Of a stretch of 64,000 nt of DNA, positions 34,384 to 44,176 are shown one piece after another. Within the stretch, counting starts at the first letter, position 1; each line of letters begins with the position of its first letter. The DNA is from Gp13-AA77 sp035946575 (lineage in GTDB: Bacteria; Acidobacteriota; Terriglobia; UBA7540), in contig DASYZG010000012.1 of assembly GCA_035946575.1 (NCBI GenBank), positions 1 through 64,000 on the forward strand, read 5' to 3'. Under the pieces are notes generated by a model, which saw only the letters and a program-made list of their open reading frames with translations, did not search any database and was not told the DNA's origin. Both the position numbers and the translations under genes were made by a program.

Positions 34384-35682
34384 TCATTTCTCCGCCCGCA
34401 GCGCCTCGATCGGGTCGAGCGTTGCCGCCTTCTTTGCGGGATAAATCCCGAAGAAGAGCCCGACCAGGGTCGAGAGCGTGAGCCCGACAATCACGGCGCT
34501 GAGGGGCACCGAGGCCGTGAAGACGATATCCACCAGGTACGCGATGATGTAGGAGAGAATCACGCCCACCGCGCCGCCGATGCCCGCCAGCACTGCCGCC
34601 TCGATCACGAATTGCCACATAATGTCCCGGCGGCGGGCCCCCACCGACTTGCGGACGCCGATCTCGTGGGTGCGCTCGGTGACCGTGGCCAGCATGATGT
34701 TCATGATCACGATGCCGCCGACAACCATGAACACGGCGACCACGCCGATGGTGACGGCGAAAATCGATCCGGTCAGGTTCTGCCAGGCGCTCATCAGCGT
34801 GTCGGAGGCATTGATGCCGAACGTATCGTCCTCGCGATAGGGCACGTGGCGACGGGCGCGCATCAGCACGCGGACTTCGTCCTGGAGCTCCGGCAGGTGC
34901 AAGGAGTCGGGTGACTTGATGAATATCAGCAATTCGGGACGCGCCCGATACAGGTTCCGGAAGGTGTTCAGGGGAACGAACACGAAGTTGTCCTGGCTCA
35001 CCCCGAAGGCCGAGCCCACTTTTTCGGCCACGCCGACAATGCGGAAGTTCTGCCCGCCCACCTGCAGCTCCTTGCCAAGCGGGTCAAGCCCGGCGAAGAG
35101 CTTCTCCACGATGTCCTGCCCCACAAAGCACACGCGCGCGCTGTGATGGTCGTCCTGATCGCTGAGGTAGCGCCCGTAGAGCACCTTTTCACGGCCCACG
35201 TCGGCGTGGCTCGGAGTGAGGCCGAGCAAGCTCACTTCGTCGATCGAGTGGCCCCGGTACCGTGCCTGGGGGCCGGGTTCGAGCTGGGCAAGGGCGCTCA
35301 TCGCCTGGTAGCCGAGCAGGCGCTCGCGCAGGTAGGCGTAGTCCTCCAGGCGAATCGGTTTATTGCGGCGCAGGGCTTTCAGGAACTCGTCGTAAGGCTG
35401 CGCCCACAGAAACTGGTGCAGGACGAAGGTGTTGGTGCCGAGGTTGGCGATCTTGGTGGCGATGTAGAGGTTCATGCCATTGACCACGGACATGACCACG
35501 ATCAGGGTGGTGGTGGCAATGACCACGCCGAGGAGGGTGAGAAAAGAGCGCAGCTTGTGAGCGCGCAGTTCGTCGACAGCGATGGAAAACGCCTCGCGTG
35601 CGGTAAGTACGAGGCCGGTGCGCGGGTGCGAGAGTGCGGCCGAATCGACGAGAGCTGGTGAGGCCTGGCTGAAGACCGCCAT
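34384..35682 (-). CDS. MacB/FtsX-like ABC transporter permease (paralogue)
   Basis: 432 residues, same architecture as its downstream neighbour: cytoplasmic tail, helix (SFLTLLGVVIATTTLIVVMS), periplasmic domain, and C-terminal FtsX helices with NIMLATVTERTHEIGVRKSV. ATG 35682 has GAGGGG three bases upstream; the frame upstream to 35907 reads through a REP-like repeat. The two permeases probably form a heterodimer with an ATPase encoded elsewhere. Confidence 0.9.
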   Translation of the reverse strand: MAVFSQASPALVDSAALSHPRTGLVLTAREAFSIAVDELRAHKLRSFLTLLGVVIATTTLIVVMSVVNGMNLYIATKIANLGTNTFVLHQFLWAQPYDEFLKALRRNKPIRLEDYAYLRERLLGYQAMSALAQLEPGPQARYRGHSIDEVSLLGLTPSHADVGREKVLYGRYLSDQDDHHSARVCFVGQDIVEKLFAGLDPLGKELQVGGQNFRIVGVAEKVGSAFGVSQDNFVFVPLNTFRNLYRARPELLIFIKSPDSLHLPELQDEVRVLMRARRHVPYREDDTFGINASDTLMSAWQNLTGSIFAVTIGVVAVFMVVGGIVIMNIMLATVTERTHEIGVRKSVGARRRDIMWQFVIEAAVLAGIGGAVGVILSYIIAYLVDIVFTASVPLSAVIVGLTLSTLVGLFFGIYPAKKAATLDPIEALRAEK

Positions 35683-35826
35683 TTTCCCCTCTCTCCGCAA
35701 TGTGGGCCCTTCAGTCCGAGCGCGCAGACCGCAATCGTCGAGGCCCGCCCCGGCGCGTGAGTAAGAGGATTCGCTGCACCTATCGTGGCACCACGGCGGC
35801 GGACAGTCAACCGCGTCACAACCCAT

Positions 35827-35885
35827 GCTGTGGCGCGGGCGTCCCGCCCGCGATTTGCGCGCCTGGGACAGGCGCACTACAGCGC
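35827..35885. repeat. REP-like palindromic repeat
   Basis: TGCTGTGGCGCGGGCGTCCC-GCCCGCG followed by CGCGCCTGGGACAGGCGCAC-TACAGCG. Two adjacent hairpins form the same design as the family elsewhere. It lies between the TonB-receptor stop and the permease start, both on the minus strand. Confidence 0.6.
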
Positions 35886-35972
35886 TCTCGTCCTGTTCTG
35901 AAGTCATCCCTAAGAAAGCAACGGCGGCGCCCCTCGCAGGGAACGCCGCCGCTGGTCACAAGTCGCGATGCC

Positions 35973-38900
35973 TCAGAAGAAGAGGTGCAGCGCGAGCTGC
36001 ATGAAGCGCGAGCTGCCGATGGTGTGTTGAATCACGCCGAGGCTGCCTTGCGGTGGAACGGAAGGTGGTCCGGTGAAGTTGGGGAAAAATGTTACGTTGT
36101 TATTCGGCGCGTCGAAGTCCGCCTGGTTGAAGATGTTGAACGCGTCGGCCTCGAAGCGCAACCGGAATCGCTCGTTGATGGGGAACTGCTTCGCCAGGCT
36201 TACATCCCATCGAGTCTGGAACGGGCCGCGGAAGAGGTTCCGGCCCGTGTTCCCGTACAGCGACTCGAAGAGGTCGCAGCCCGAGGCGTCGCAGGGAGGA
36301 ACTCCGAAGGTGCCGGGGGCCACGAATTGCGGCAGAAAATTGTTGGCGTTGAGCACCGGCTTGCCGGGGTTCACTCCTGTGGTGCCCTGGAGTTGCGCCT
36401 GCTTCGAAGTGACGCCGGGCGCGAGCGGAACGATCGGGTTGCCGATGTAATCCGAAGTGCCGAGATAAAGGCTGGCCACGGAGCCCGAGAAATCGTAGAC
36501 GCTGTACGGCTGTCCGCTCTGGGCCACGGTCTGCCCGCCGATAGTCCACCCGTTGATCAGCTCGCCCAGGGCTTTGGTCTTGGCGAGACCGGGAACGTTA
36601 TAGCTGTAGTTCAGAAGCAGCACATGCGTCTGGTCGAAGTCCGCCGACGCGTAGTTGGCGCGCGGGACCAGCGGATTATTCCCGGTGAAGAACAATCCGA
36701 GGCCGCTTTGCTCGTCAAGACCGTGGGAGTACGTGTACGACGCCGTGAACTGCAGCCCCTTCGACATGCGCTTGCGGACCTGGACCTGGAGTGCGTTGTA
36801 GTTGGAGATGCCCTCGGCCTGGTACTGAACCGAGTTCATGTCGTAGCCGATGTAAGGCACGCGGACCGGCGCGTTGCCGGAGAACTCGTTGGTGAAGACC
36901 GTCTCCAGAGAGCAGCAGAACGGGTACTGGCAGGGCACGCCTTCTCCCTCGTAACACGGCGTGCCGCCGTAGGAGTACATCTGGCCGTTCACGGGATTCT
37001 GCGGCGTGGCGATCAGAGCCTGGTTGAAGGGAATCGGCAGCACTTCGTGCTGGCCATGGTTGCCCAGGTATCCGATATCGACCAGCCAGTTGTTGCTTGG
37101 CTGGTATTGGACGTCGAACGTCCAGTTCTCGGTGTAGGGCAGCTTGTTGTTGATGCCATAACCGCCGAACAGGAAAGGCCCGAAAAGATTGTTCGAGGGC
37201 CAGCATCCGGGAAAACCGCACGCGGTCTGGGCGAGGTTCGGCAAATACTGAAGGAAGCCGGCCGCGCTGGCTTGAGGCGGTGGAGGTGGGGTGGTGCCAA
37301 AGGGAGCGGCAAGCGAATTCGGCGCCGTCGTGGCGGAAATCGGCTGGACGAAGGGCGGCGCCAGGGTCACGCCGAACGGACCATTGAACCCGGAGCCGGC
37401 GCTGGGCGAGAAGTAACTGAACAGCTCGCCGCGATCATAGTAAATGCCGTAGCCCGCACGTACGGTGAATTTCGCGGTGGGTGCCCAGGCGATACTGAGC
37501 CGCGGAGCAAAGCCCCACTGGCGCTGGGTCAGCAGAGAAGCGCTGGCGCCGGGTGTGGCGGCGTTCGGGTTGTTTCCCGCAATCTCCAGGCCCGATCCGG
37601 TGATGGTGTCGGTGGCGGCGTTGTACGAATACAGGTTGGGATTGAAACCGGTCAGCCGCCCGTATTTTTCCGTCAGCGGCCCGTCGAAATCCCAGCGCAA
37701 GCCGGCGGTGACGGTCAGATTGTGTCGCACCTTGATGTTGTCGTTCACGTAGGCGCCGATCGTGTTGGACCGGTAATAGCGGCTCGCCGATCCGGCGAAG
37801 GCATCCCCGCCTCGCGGATTGCCCAGCACAAAGTCCTCAAAGGAATTGAAGTTCAGGGTGTCGGTATTGGTGTTGTCATTGATGACGTTCAGTTGGGTGT
37901 GGTCCCACTGGGCGCCGACGGCGATGGTGTGCAGCCCCGTAACAATGTCCAGAGACGACTCGAGTTCCCATTGATTCTGGAACATGCCGGCGTTGCCGAA
38001 ACTGGCGGTGGGCCCGTATTCCAGGCCGCTGGAAATCGTCGGGTCCGCCACGCTGATTTCGAATTGGGGGAAAGTGGTCGAACCGAGCAGGTTCATGCCC
38101 AGTGACGTGGGATTGAAGTCCTGCCCGGTTTGCGCGAACGCCTTGAGGCGGGTGAAGCCCGCGCGCTGTTCCCAGGTCACGTTGGGCGATACGGCGTACG
38201 TGTTTGTGAGAGAGACCACGTCGCTGCCGGCCAGAAGCTGCTGCTTAAAGCCCAGCAGGGAGCCGACGGCGCCAAAAGGACTCGTCGTAGGGTCACTTTG
38301 CACGTAATATCTCGCGGAGAACCGGTCCTTGTCGCTTGCCTGGTAGTCGACGTCCGCGATTCCCTGGTCGACGCTCGAGACCGCGTTCGGGCCCTGAACT
38401 ACGGCGTCGTAGCCGAGCAGAGTGGCTTTTGTCGGGTCGGTGATTTGCGCGCTCGGAATCAGAAACCGTCCGTTGGGGAGCTTGGCCTGCAGCAGGTTCA
38501 GCGCGACGGGATTAACCTGGCTGGCAGTGAACGTAGGGTCGCTGAACGACGACTGGATCGCACTGGCGATCCCTGAGGCACTGCGGTCGTTTGTGAGGCC
38601 CAGAGGCACCGTCACGTCCTTGGTGGCGAGCGCCCCGTCTGACACACGCACGCCCTGGTAGGAGACGAAATAGAACAGCTTGTCTTTCTTGATGGGGCCG
38701 CCGATGGTGGCGCCGAACATGTTGCGATTCAGAAACGGGTTGGCCAGATTGTCCGCATTGTAGAAGAACGGCGCTGCGTTCATGCTGCTGTTCTGCCATT
38801 CCTCCCAGGCCGAGCCGTGAATCTGGTTTGTACCCGATTTCGTCAGTACGCCGATGTGCGCGCCGCTATTGTTGCCCTGCGTCGCGTCGTACATCGACGA

Positions 38901-39686
38901 ATTCACGCTGATCTCCTGAATGGCGTCGGGAGGCGGCGTCGGCAGCGCCTGGCCGATAGCCCCGTACACGGAGGTATTGGTCTGAATAACCCCGCCGGCG
39001 CCGAAGTTCTCACCCGTGTTCAGCACGAAGCGGTTTTCACCAACCTGGCTGCTGGAATTCCCGTTGAACAGGTTATTCGTACTGACGTCGTTCAGAGAGA
39101 AACTGTTGCTGGTGGACCGGTTTCCTTCGTCGAAGATTTCCTGGTTGCCCAGGCCCGCATTGGCGCCGGAGCCGCCCAGAAAGTCCGCGTGCACACCCGG
39201 GCTCAGAATCGCAAGTTGCGTGAAACTGCCGGTGCCCAGAGGGGTGTCCTGAATCGTCTGCTGGTCAACCACGTAGCCCGTTGTGGTATCAGTCTGGTTC
39301 ATCAGCGGCGTGGCGGTGACCGTAACCGTGGTGGTAACCGTTCCCGGCTGCAGTCTGGCATCCAAGGTTGTCGTCCGGCCGCTCTGGACGATCACCTGCG
39401 AGTCGGTCTGCGTTTTGAAACCCTGTATGGTAAAAGTCACCGCGTAGGTGCCGATGGGCAGGTCAGCCATGCTGTAACTGCCCGAACTGTTCGTGGTGGC
39501 GCTGATCTGAAATCCGGTGCTGACCGCCTGAGCCTTTACTTGCACATTGGCGACTACGCCGCCGCTCGTGTCGGTAACGGTTCCCGTCATCGCACCGACC
39601 GTTTGCTGGGCGCACAGGGGCGCGGCGGTCAAGCCGAAGGCGAGAAACAGAAGAAACACGCCAATGCTGCGATACCACCTGCTCAT
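35973..39686 (-). CDS. Oar-like TonB-dependent receptor with carboxypeptidase-regulatory-like domain
   Basis: 1237 residues. A signal peptide (about 1-26, SIGVFLLFLAFGLTAAPLCA) precedes a beta-sandwich carboxypeptidase regulatory-like domain (MTGTVTDTSGGVVANVQV ... LPIGTYAVTFTIQGFK), a plug domain, and a long beta-barrel ending in LALHLFF, with the terminal Phe of outer-membrane barrels. This is the acidobacterial form of TonB-dependent transporters, most likely taking up carbohydrates or proteins' products from outside. AAAGGAGGG lies six bases before ATG 39686. The two permease genes follow on the same strand after 290 bp. Confidence 0.92.
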   Translation of the reverse strand: MSRWYRSIGVFLLFLAFGLTAAPLCAQQTVGAMTGTVTDTSGGVVANVQVKAQAVSTGFQISATTNSSGSYSMADLPIGTYAVTFTIQGFKTQTDSQVIVQSGRTTTLDARLQPGTVTTTVTVTATPLMNQTDTTTGYVVDQQTIQDTPLGTGSFTQLAILSPGVHADFLGGSGANAGLGNQEIFDEGNRSTSNSFSLNDVSTNNLFNGNSSSQVGENRFVLNTGENFGAGGVIQTNTSVYGAIGQALPTPPPDAIQEISVNSSMYDATQGNNSGAHIGVLTKSGTNQIHGSAWEEWQNSSMNAAPFFYNADNLANPFLNRNMFGATIGGPIKKDKLFYFVSYQGVRVSDGALATKDVTVPLGLTNDRSASGIASAIQSSFSDPTFTASQVNPVALNLLQAKLPNGRFLIPSAQITDPTKATLLGYDAVVQGPNAVSSVDQGIADVDYQASDKDRFSARYYVQSDPTTSPFGAVGSLLGFKQQLLAGSDVVSLTNTYAVSPNVTWEQRAGFTRLKAFAQTGQDFNPTSLGMNLLGSTTFPQFEISVADPTISSGLEYGPTASFGNAGMFQNQWELESSLDIVTGLHTIAVGAQWDHTQLNVINDNTNTDTLNFNSFEDFVLGNPRGGDAFAGSASRYYRSNTIGAYVNDNIKVRHNLTVTAGLRWDFDGPLTEKYGRLTGFNPNLYSYNAATDTITGSGLEIAGNNPNAATPGASASLLTQRQWGFAPRLSIAWAPTAKFTVRAGYGIYYDRGELFSYFSPSAGSGFNGPFGVTLAPPFVQPISATTAPNSLAAPFGTTPPPPPQASAAGFLQYLPNLAQTACGFPGCWPSNNLFGPFLFGGYGINNKLPYTENWTFDVQYQPSNNWLVDIGYLGNHGQHEVLPIPFNQALIATPQNPVNGQMYSYGGTPCYEGEGVPCQYPFCCSLETVFTNEFSGNAPVRVPYIGYDMNSVQYQAEGISNYNALQVQVRKRMSKGLQFTASYTYSHGLDEQSGLGLFFTGNNPLVPRANYASADFDQTHVLLLNYSYNVPGLAKTKALGELINGWTIGGQTVAQSGQPYSVYDFSGSVASLYLGTSDYIGNPIVPLAPGVTSKQAQLQGTTGVNPGKPVLNANNFLPQFVAPGTFGVPPCDASGCDLFESLYGNTGRNLFRGPFQTRWDVSLAKQFPINERFRLRFEADAFNIFNQADFDAPNNNVTFFPNFTGPPSVPPQGSLGVIQHTIGSSRFMQLALHLFF

Positions 39687-40419
39687 CCAACCCTCCTTTG
39701 TATGACCGGGATAATCGTTGTGCTGAGCACCGGCACCCGGCCGGGCGCTTTCAATTCACGCGTGATACAAATCTTGCGGGATGCACAGTGATGAGCCGGA
39801 GTGAAATGGATCCCCCGCAAGTCTGGCAGTTCGACGGCGCCTTGAATCCAGCGGTTCCCCCGCTGGGCGCTCTGGGGCTTTTGACCGAAGGCGGCGCCAA
39901 GGCATTTCCTGCCCGGTAAGGCCATCCATTCGGAGCAGCCTCTCCTCGTACCCGACGTGCTGCGTTCGCATCTCCTCCGGCGCGCTGGCGTAGCACCGGT
40001 GGAACGTCCGCGTCTCCGCCATCATCATCAATGATGGTTAAGCTGCGGTTCCGAGCATGTTACATCAATGTTAAGGAGTACTGCAAACTGAAGGTGATGC
40101 GAGGGGAGTTTCGGGGATTTCGAGCGTGGTTGCGGTCTGGCAAATGCGCTGAGTCATCAGGAACCAAGGACAAAACCGGGAATTTCCGGCGGGCGAATCA
40201 GGCCGTCGCAGTTGTGCCGTTCGTCACTTGGATATGTGACCGTTGCCACGGCAGAGGACCCGCGCCCCGGCATAAGTTGCAATTGCCGGCAAGGTGTCGG
40301 ACTAGAGGGCACAAAGCTAATCCCACATGCGCACCGCCACTCGGCCCTCGGTTGCGCGTTCGATATGAATGGCTGGTCCGGCGCCCCGGCTGTCTGCCGA
40401 ATGCCAGCGGAGGTGCCCT
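39687..40419. other. 733-bp gap upstream of TonB receptor and cytochrome c genes
   Basis: Divergent upstream region. The only sizeable open frame, on the minus strand at 39756-40031 (91 codons), matches nothing I know. AT-rich ATGATGGTTAAGCTG and ACATCAATGTTAAGGAG (about 40030-40080) may belong to promoters, but I cannot assign hexamers. No RNA gene is seen. Confidence 0.45.
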
Positions 40420-40983
40420 ATGCTCAGGAAAACTAGCCTCGGATTCCTGCTGCTGTGGTTCGCTAGCTTTATGACCGGGTGGGACGTCCGGACCGTCATC
40501 GCCGACCAACCAGGTCAAGAGCAGGAGGCGGCTGCACAGCAACAGCCCGCGCCCGTCCAGCAGGCCCCGGCTCAGACCGTGCATACCTATAAGCCCACGG
40601 CCGAGGACGCAGCCCGGCCGAATCCGATGAAATTCACCACAAACTCGGTGGCCCGCGGCAAGAAGGTGTACGACACCCAGTGCGCGATGTGCCATGGCGA
40701 GGCCGGCACTGGCAATGGCGACGTGGCCAAGGACGTCGGCGCCAAGCCGCCGGACTTCACGAATTCCGCGACACTAAAGGATCGCACCGACGGTGAGCTC
40801 TTTGCGATCATCGGCGCGGGAAGCGGATTAATGCCGGCCCAGGGCGAGCGGATGAAAGGCTATCACAAGTGGGACGTCATTAATTACATCCGCTCACTGA
40901 GCGGGCGTGTACCAGCGAAGTCATTGCCGGGGGAGTTCGATCCGGACCATCCAACGGTCGTGGAGCCACAGCCACCCAAGTAG
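40420..40983 (+). CDS. Secreted mono-haem cytochrome c
   Basis: 187 residues. A hydrophobic export signal (about 1-25) precedes a Gln/Ala/Pro-rich linker and one cytochrome c domain with CAMCH at 88-92 and a likely distal Met in SGLMPAQGE. Such proteins carry electrons in the periplasm. GGAGG six bases before ATG 40420 supports the start. Two GMC oxidoreductases elsewhere in the window could be electron donors, but they are not adjacent. Confidence 0.88.
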   Translation: MLRKTSLGFLLLWFASFMTGWDVRTVIADQPGQEQEAAAQQQPAPVQQAPAQTVHTYKPTAEDAARPNPMKFTTNSVARGKKVYDTQCAMCHGEAGTGNGDVAKDVGAKPPDFTNSATLKDRTDGELFAIIGAGSGLMPAQGERMKGYHKWDVINYIRSLSGRVPAKSLPGEFDPDHPTVVEPQPPK

Positions 40984-41177
40984 CGAGATGCCGGAGGGGG
41001 GTGCGCGCCTCGCGGCCCATCGCCGGGCGCGGGTTTGTTTAGCATTTTGCTGAAAGATTCGGCTGACCTCTCAAATTGAGCGAAAAGGCTGCTTGTTAGA
41101 GGGTCAGCATTTCAGCACGTCAGTTCCCATTGACGAACTGACTGACCGCCTGAAAAGCAGATTCTTCGATGTTCAGC
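40984..41177. repeat. Palindromic sequence between cytochrome c and leuB
   Basis: An imperfect long inverted repeat (GCTGAAA...GCTGACC-TCT at 41049 on and AGAGGGTCAGC-ATTTCAGC to 41116) is followed by TCAGTTC-CCATTGAC-GAACTGA. The genes converge here, so it may end transcription; its ends also recall the GCTGAAA termini of the mobile repeats at 62 kb. Confidence 0.4.
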
Positions 41178-42284
41178 TTACTTGCCGCGGGATCGCGAGG
41201 ACTTTAGAATCTTACGAGTCTCGGCCGCCACCAGATCGCCGATCTTCGACGTGCCCACCGGGCGCTGCTTGCCCGGGATTTCGGCCGTCCGCACACCGCG
41301 TTTCAGCACCTTCTCAATCGCATTCTCGATCGCCTGGGCTTCGGTTTCCAGGCGGAACGAGTAGCGCAGCATGAGCGCCGCACTGGCAATTGCTGCGACG
41401 GGATTGGCGCGGCCGCGGCCCGCGATGTCGGGCGCCGAGCCGTGTACGGGCTCGTAGAGAGCCTGTTGCTCGCCCAGGCTGGCCGAGGGTAGAAAGCCGA
41501 TCGATCCCGGCAGAACGGCGCATTCATCGCTGAGGATGTCTCCGAACATGTTGGTTGTCAGGATGACGTCGAACGACGCCGGCCGATCAATCAAGGCCAT
41601 GGCGCAGTTATCGACGTAGAGATGGCTCAATTCCACCTCGGGATAGGCGCGCGCCACTCGCTCCACCACTTCGCGCCATAGCCGCGACGTCTCGAGCACG
41701 TTGGCTTTATCGACTGAGGTCACTTTCTTGCGCCGGTCGCGCGCCAGTTGAAACGCGCGATGGGCCACCCGCTCGATTTCATGTTCGCGGTAAACCTCGG
41801 TGTTTACCCCCATCCGTTCGCCATTCTTGGCGAAGATTCCCCGAGGATTGCCGAAGTAGATCCCGCCGGAAAGCTCACGGACGATCAGCAGGTCCGTGCC
41901 CCGGACGCGGTCCGGCTTCAGCGCCGAGTACGCCAGCATGCTGTCGAGCACTCGGACGGGCCGCAGGTTTACGAACAGGCCGAGACGCTGGCGGAGCTGT
42001 AGCAGACCCTGTTCGGGCCGCAACTCAGGACGCTTCGAATCCCATTGCGGTCCACCCACAGCTCCAAGCAAGACGGCCTGCGAATTGTTACAGATGGCGA
42101 TGCTTTCGGCGGGCAACGGCTCGGCTGTGGCATCAATCGCCGCACCGCCGACCAGCCCTGTCTGAAATCGAAACGTCGGTCCGCCAACCTCTCCCAGAGC
42201 CTCAAGCACTTTGACAGCCTCGGCGATTACCTCCAAGCCGACGCCGTCACCCGGGAGCAAAGCGACTCGATAGGGTTGCTGCAT
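41178..42284 (-). CDS. leuB: 3-Isopropylmalate dehydrogenase
   Basis: 368 residues. It oxidises and decarboxylates 3-isopropylmalate with NAD+ in leucine synthesis. Seen are PGDGVGLEV at the start, the substrate/metal block SVDKANVLETSRLWREVV, and NMFGDILSDE and EPVHGSAPDIAG for Mg and NAD binding. The gene lies 221 bp downstream of leuA on the same strand. The leuC/leuD genes are not in the window. Confidence 0.96.
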   Translation of the reverse strand: MQQPYRVALLPGDGVGLEVIAEAVKVLEALGEVGGPTFRFQTGLVGGAAIDATAEPLPAESIAICNNSQAVLLGAVGGPQWDSKRPELRPEQGLLQLRQRLGLFVNLRPVRVLDSMLAYSALKPDRVRGTDLLIVRELSGGIYFGNPRGIFAKNGERMGVNTEVYREHEIERVAHRAFQLARDRRKKVTSVDKANVLETSRLWREVVERVARAYPEVELSHLYVDNCAMALIDRPASFDVILTTNMFGDILSDECAVLPGSIGFLPSASLGEQQALYEPVHGSAPDIAGRGRANPVAAIASAALMLRYSFRLETEAQAIENAIEKVLKRGVRTAEIPGKQRPVGTSKIGDLVAAETRKILKSSRSRGK

Positions 42285-42505
42285 GTTGCTTGTATGGTAA
42301 CCGAGACAGCAGGGAAAGTCAAGCGTCAGTTGGATTTACAGCTTACAGGTCGACTCGGCAACCCAGGTTCTGTGGGGGCAAGCTACTCTCGCCGATGATT
42401 GTGCCGATAAACCGCAGCCAGGCAAAGAAAAGCTATAATCAACATAAGCATAATATACTGAACAACTTGCAGCCTTGCCCGGAGACCTCGCTCCGGGCGT
42501 GCCGA
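42285..42505. other. leuA-leuB intergenic region
   Basis: 221 bp without a gene. It holds an AT-rich stretch (AAAGCTATAATCAACATAAG, 42429-42448), with AGCTATAATC on the plus strand, but no open frame. No T-box or leader peptide was found. Confidence 0.4.
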
Positions 42506-44083
42506 CTAATCGGCACCGGCCGCTGCAGTTGCCGTGAGCGGGGCCGACGTCGACGCCGCCTTAGCCAGTTCGCCGTGATCCCGATGCACGACAGCCTTAT
42601 TGGCGGCCTGCAGATAAGCCCGCCCCGCGGCTTCCACCGACAGCGGCGCCGTGGCCCTACCGGTGAATTCGAACCCGGAGAACAGCACCTGGACGGAAAC
42701 CTCCGTCCGACGGTCGCCGTTCGCGCCGACCGTATGTGCCGAAAAATCGGCAAGCTTGCCGGACATCCCGGTGATCTGGTCGATGGCGCGGAATACGGCA
42801 TCCTCGATGTCGCCGCCATCGCAGGCGGCCCGCAGCGCCTCGCCATCGCGTTCGATCTCGACCGCGGCGCTCGAGCCGTCGGTCGTAGCCCGCGTCTCGA
42901 CCCGCCGCAAGTTGAACGATCGCGGCATGGCTTCGAAGCCGCGGCTGGCGATATCGACCAGGTCCTCGTCGTAGATCCGCTTCTTGCGGTCCGCCAGCCG
43001 GCAGAAAAGCTCGTAAGCGTGATCGAGTTCGAGCCGGGTCAGCGTGTAGCCGAGATCCTCGAAGCGCTTGGCGAGCGCGTGGCGGCCGGAGTGCTTGCCG
43101 AGGACGATCGCCGTCGAGGGCACGCCGACCGACGCCGGCGTCATGATCTCGTAAGTCAGCGGGCATTTGAGGACGCCGTCCTGGTGGATGCCGGCCTCAT
43201 GAGCGAAAGCATTGCGTCCGACGATCGCCTTGTTCGGTTGTACCGCGACGCCGGTCAGCCGCGTCAGCAGGCAACTCGCGGGATAAAGTTCTTCAGTGCG
43301 GACGCCAGTGTCGAACCCAAGATCGGCCTGCCGCAGGCGCAGCGCCATGACCACCTCTTCGAGCGCCGCATTGCCCGCGCGCTCGCCGATGCCGTTGATG
43401 GTGCACTCGACCTGCCGGGCGCCGCCGTGGATGCCCGCCAGCGTGTTGGCCATCGCCAGTCCCAGGTCATTGTGGCTGTGAGTGCTCAGCACTACGCGGT
43501 CCATGCCCGGCACGCGCTCGCGCACGTCGCGGAACATCTGCTCGTATTCCGGTCCGAGGCAGTAACCCACGGTGTCCGGCAGATTCAGCACCGTGGCGCC
43601 CGCCTCAACAGCGGCCTGGCAGACCTCGATGAGGTACTCGCGATCGGTGCGCCCGGCGTCTTCGGGCGAGAATTCCACGTCCCGAGTCATCGAGGCGGCC
43701 AGCGCCACCATGCGCTCAATCTGCCTCAGCGCCTCGGCGCGCGTTTTGTGCAGCTTGTACTCGAGGTGAATGTCAGAGGTGGCGTAGAAGGTGTGCAAAC
43801 GCGCACGCGCCGCGTGACGGACGGCAGCCCAGGCGCGCTCGATGTCTTTCTCGTTGGCCCGCGCCAGCGCCGCGATCACCGGCCGCCGGATCTCGAGCGC
43901 GATGGCACGCACGGCCTCGAAATCGCCTTCCGAGGCGATGGGGAATCCGGCCTCAATAATGTCCACGCCCAGGCGTTCGAGCTGGCGGGCCATTTCGAGC
44001 TTTTCGGTGAGATTCAGACTGCATCCCGGCGACTGCTCGCCGTCACGCAACGTGGTGTCGAAGATGTCGATATGCTCGCCCAT
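42506..44083 (-). CDS. leuA: 2-Isopropylmalate synthase
   Basis: 525 residues; condenses acetyl-CoA with 2-oxoisovalerate in the first step of leucine synthesis. The catalytic barrel opens with IFDTTLRDGEQSPG, contains the metal HSHNDLG and GIGERAGN, and the C-terminal LeuA dimer domain (about 385-510) provides leucine feedback inhibition. ATG 44083 follows GGAGGAGG at seven bases. The frame upstream to 44344 runs through the promoter, so it is not coding. Its promoter has an unusual palindrome-filled spacer. Confidence 0.96.
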   Translation of the reverse strand: MGEHIDIFDTTLRDGEQSPGCSLNLTEKLEMARQLERLGVDIIEAGFPIASEGDFEAVRAIALEIRRPVIAALARANEKDIERAWAAVRHAARARLHTFYATSDIHLEYKLHKTRAEALRQIERMVALAASMTRDVEFSPEDAGRTDREYLIEVCQAAVEAGATVLNLPDTVGYCLGPEYEQMFRDVRERVPGMDRVVLSTHSHNDLGLAMANTLAGIHGGARQVECTINGIGERAGNAALEEVVMALRLRQADLGFDTGVRTEELYPASCLLTRLTGVAVQPNKAIVGRNAFAHEAGIHQDGVLKCPLTYEIMTPASVGVPSTAIVLGKHSGRHALAKRFEDLGYTLTRLELDHAYELFCRLADRKKRIYDEDLVDIASRGFEAMPRSFNLRRVETRATTDGSSAAVEIERDGEALRAACDGGDIEDAVFRAIDQITGMSGKLADFSAHTVGANGDRRTEVSVQVLFSGFEFTGRATAPLSVEAAGRAYLQAANKAVVHRDHGELAKAASTSAPLTATAAAGAD

Positions 44084-44145
44084 TTTTCGGCCTCCTCCCG
44101 AGTGTCGTCTCGCGCAAAAACAACACCGGCGCGAATGATTGTCTG

Positions 44146-44176
44146 ATTTTAACCTACCGACCGGTAGGTAAGTCAA
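44146..44176 (-). promoter_or_regulatory. leuA promoter with perfect 18-bp palindrome in a 19-bp spacer
   Basis: Reading the minus strand: TTGACT (44176-44171), then T and the palindrome ACCTACCG-GT-CGGTAGGT (44169-44152), then TAAAAT (44151-44146). The -35/-10 spacer is 19 bp and the palindrome fills 18 of it. Such over-long spacers with a central dyad are characteristic of MerR-family activation; a TetR-type repressor site is the alternative. No such regulator gene is in the window. Confidence 0.6.

Noticed and set aside
35700..38105. 801-codon frame antisense to the TonB receptor
   Set aside because: Shadow frame; the opposite strand encodes a complete receptor with signal peptide and terminal Phe.
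42285..44150. Leucine leader peptide or T-box for leuA/leuB
   Set aside because: No Leu-rich short frame, no terminator/antiterminator pair and no T-box sequence is visible.
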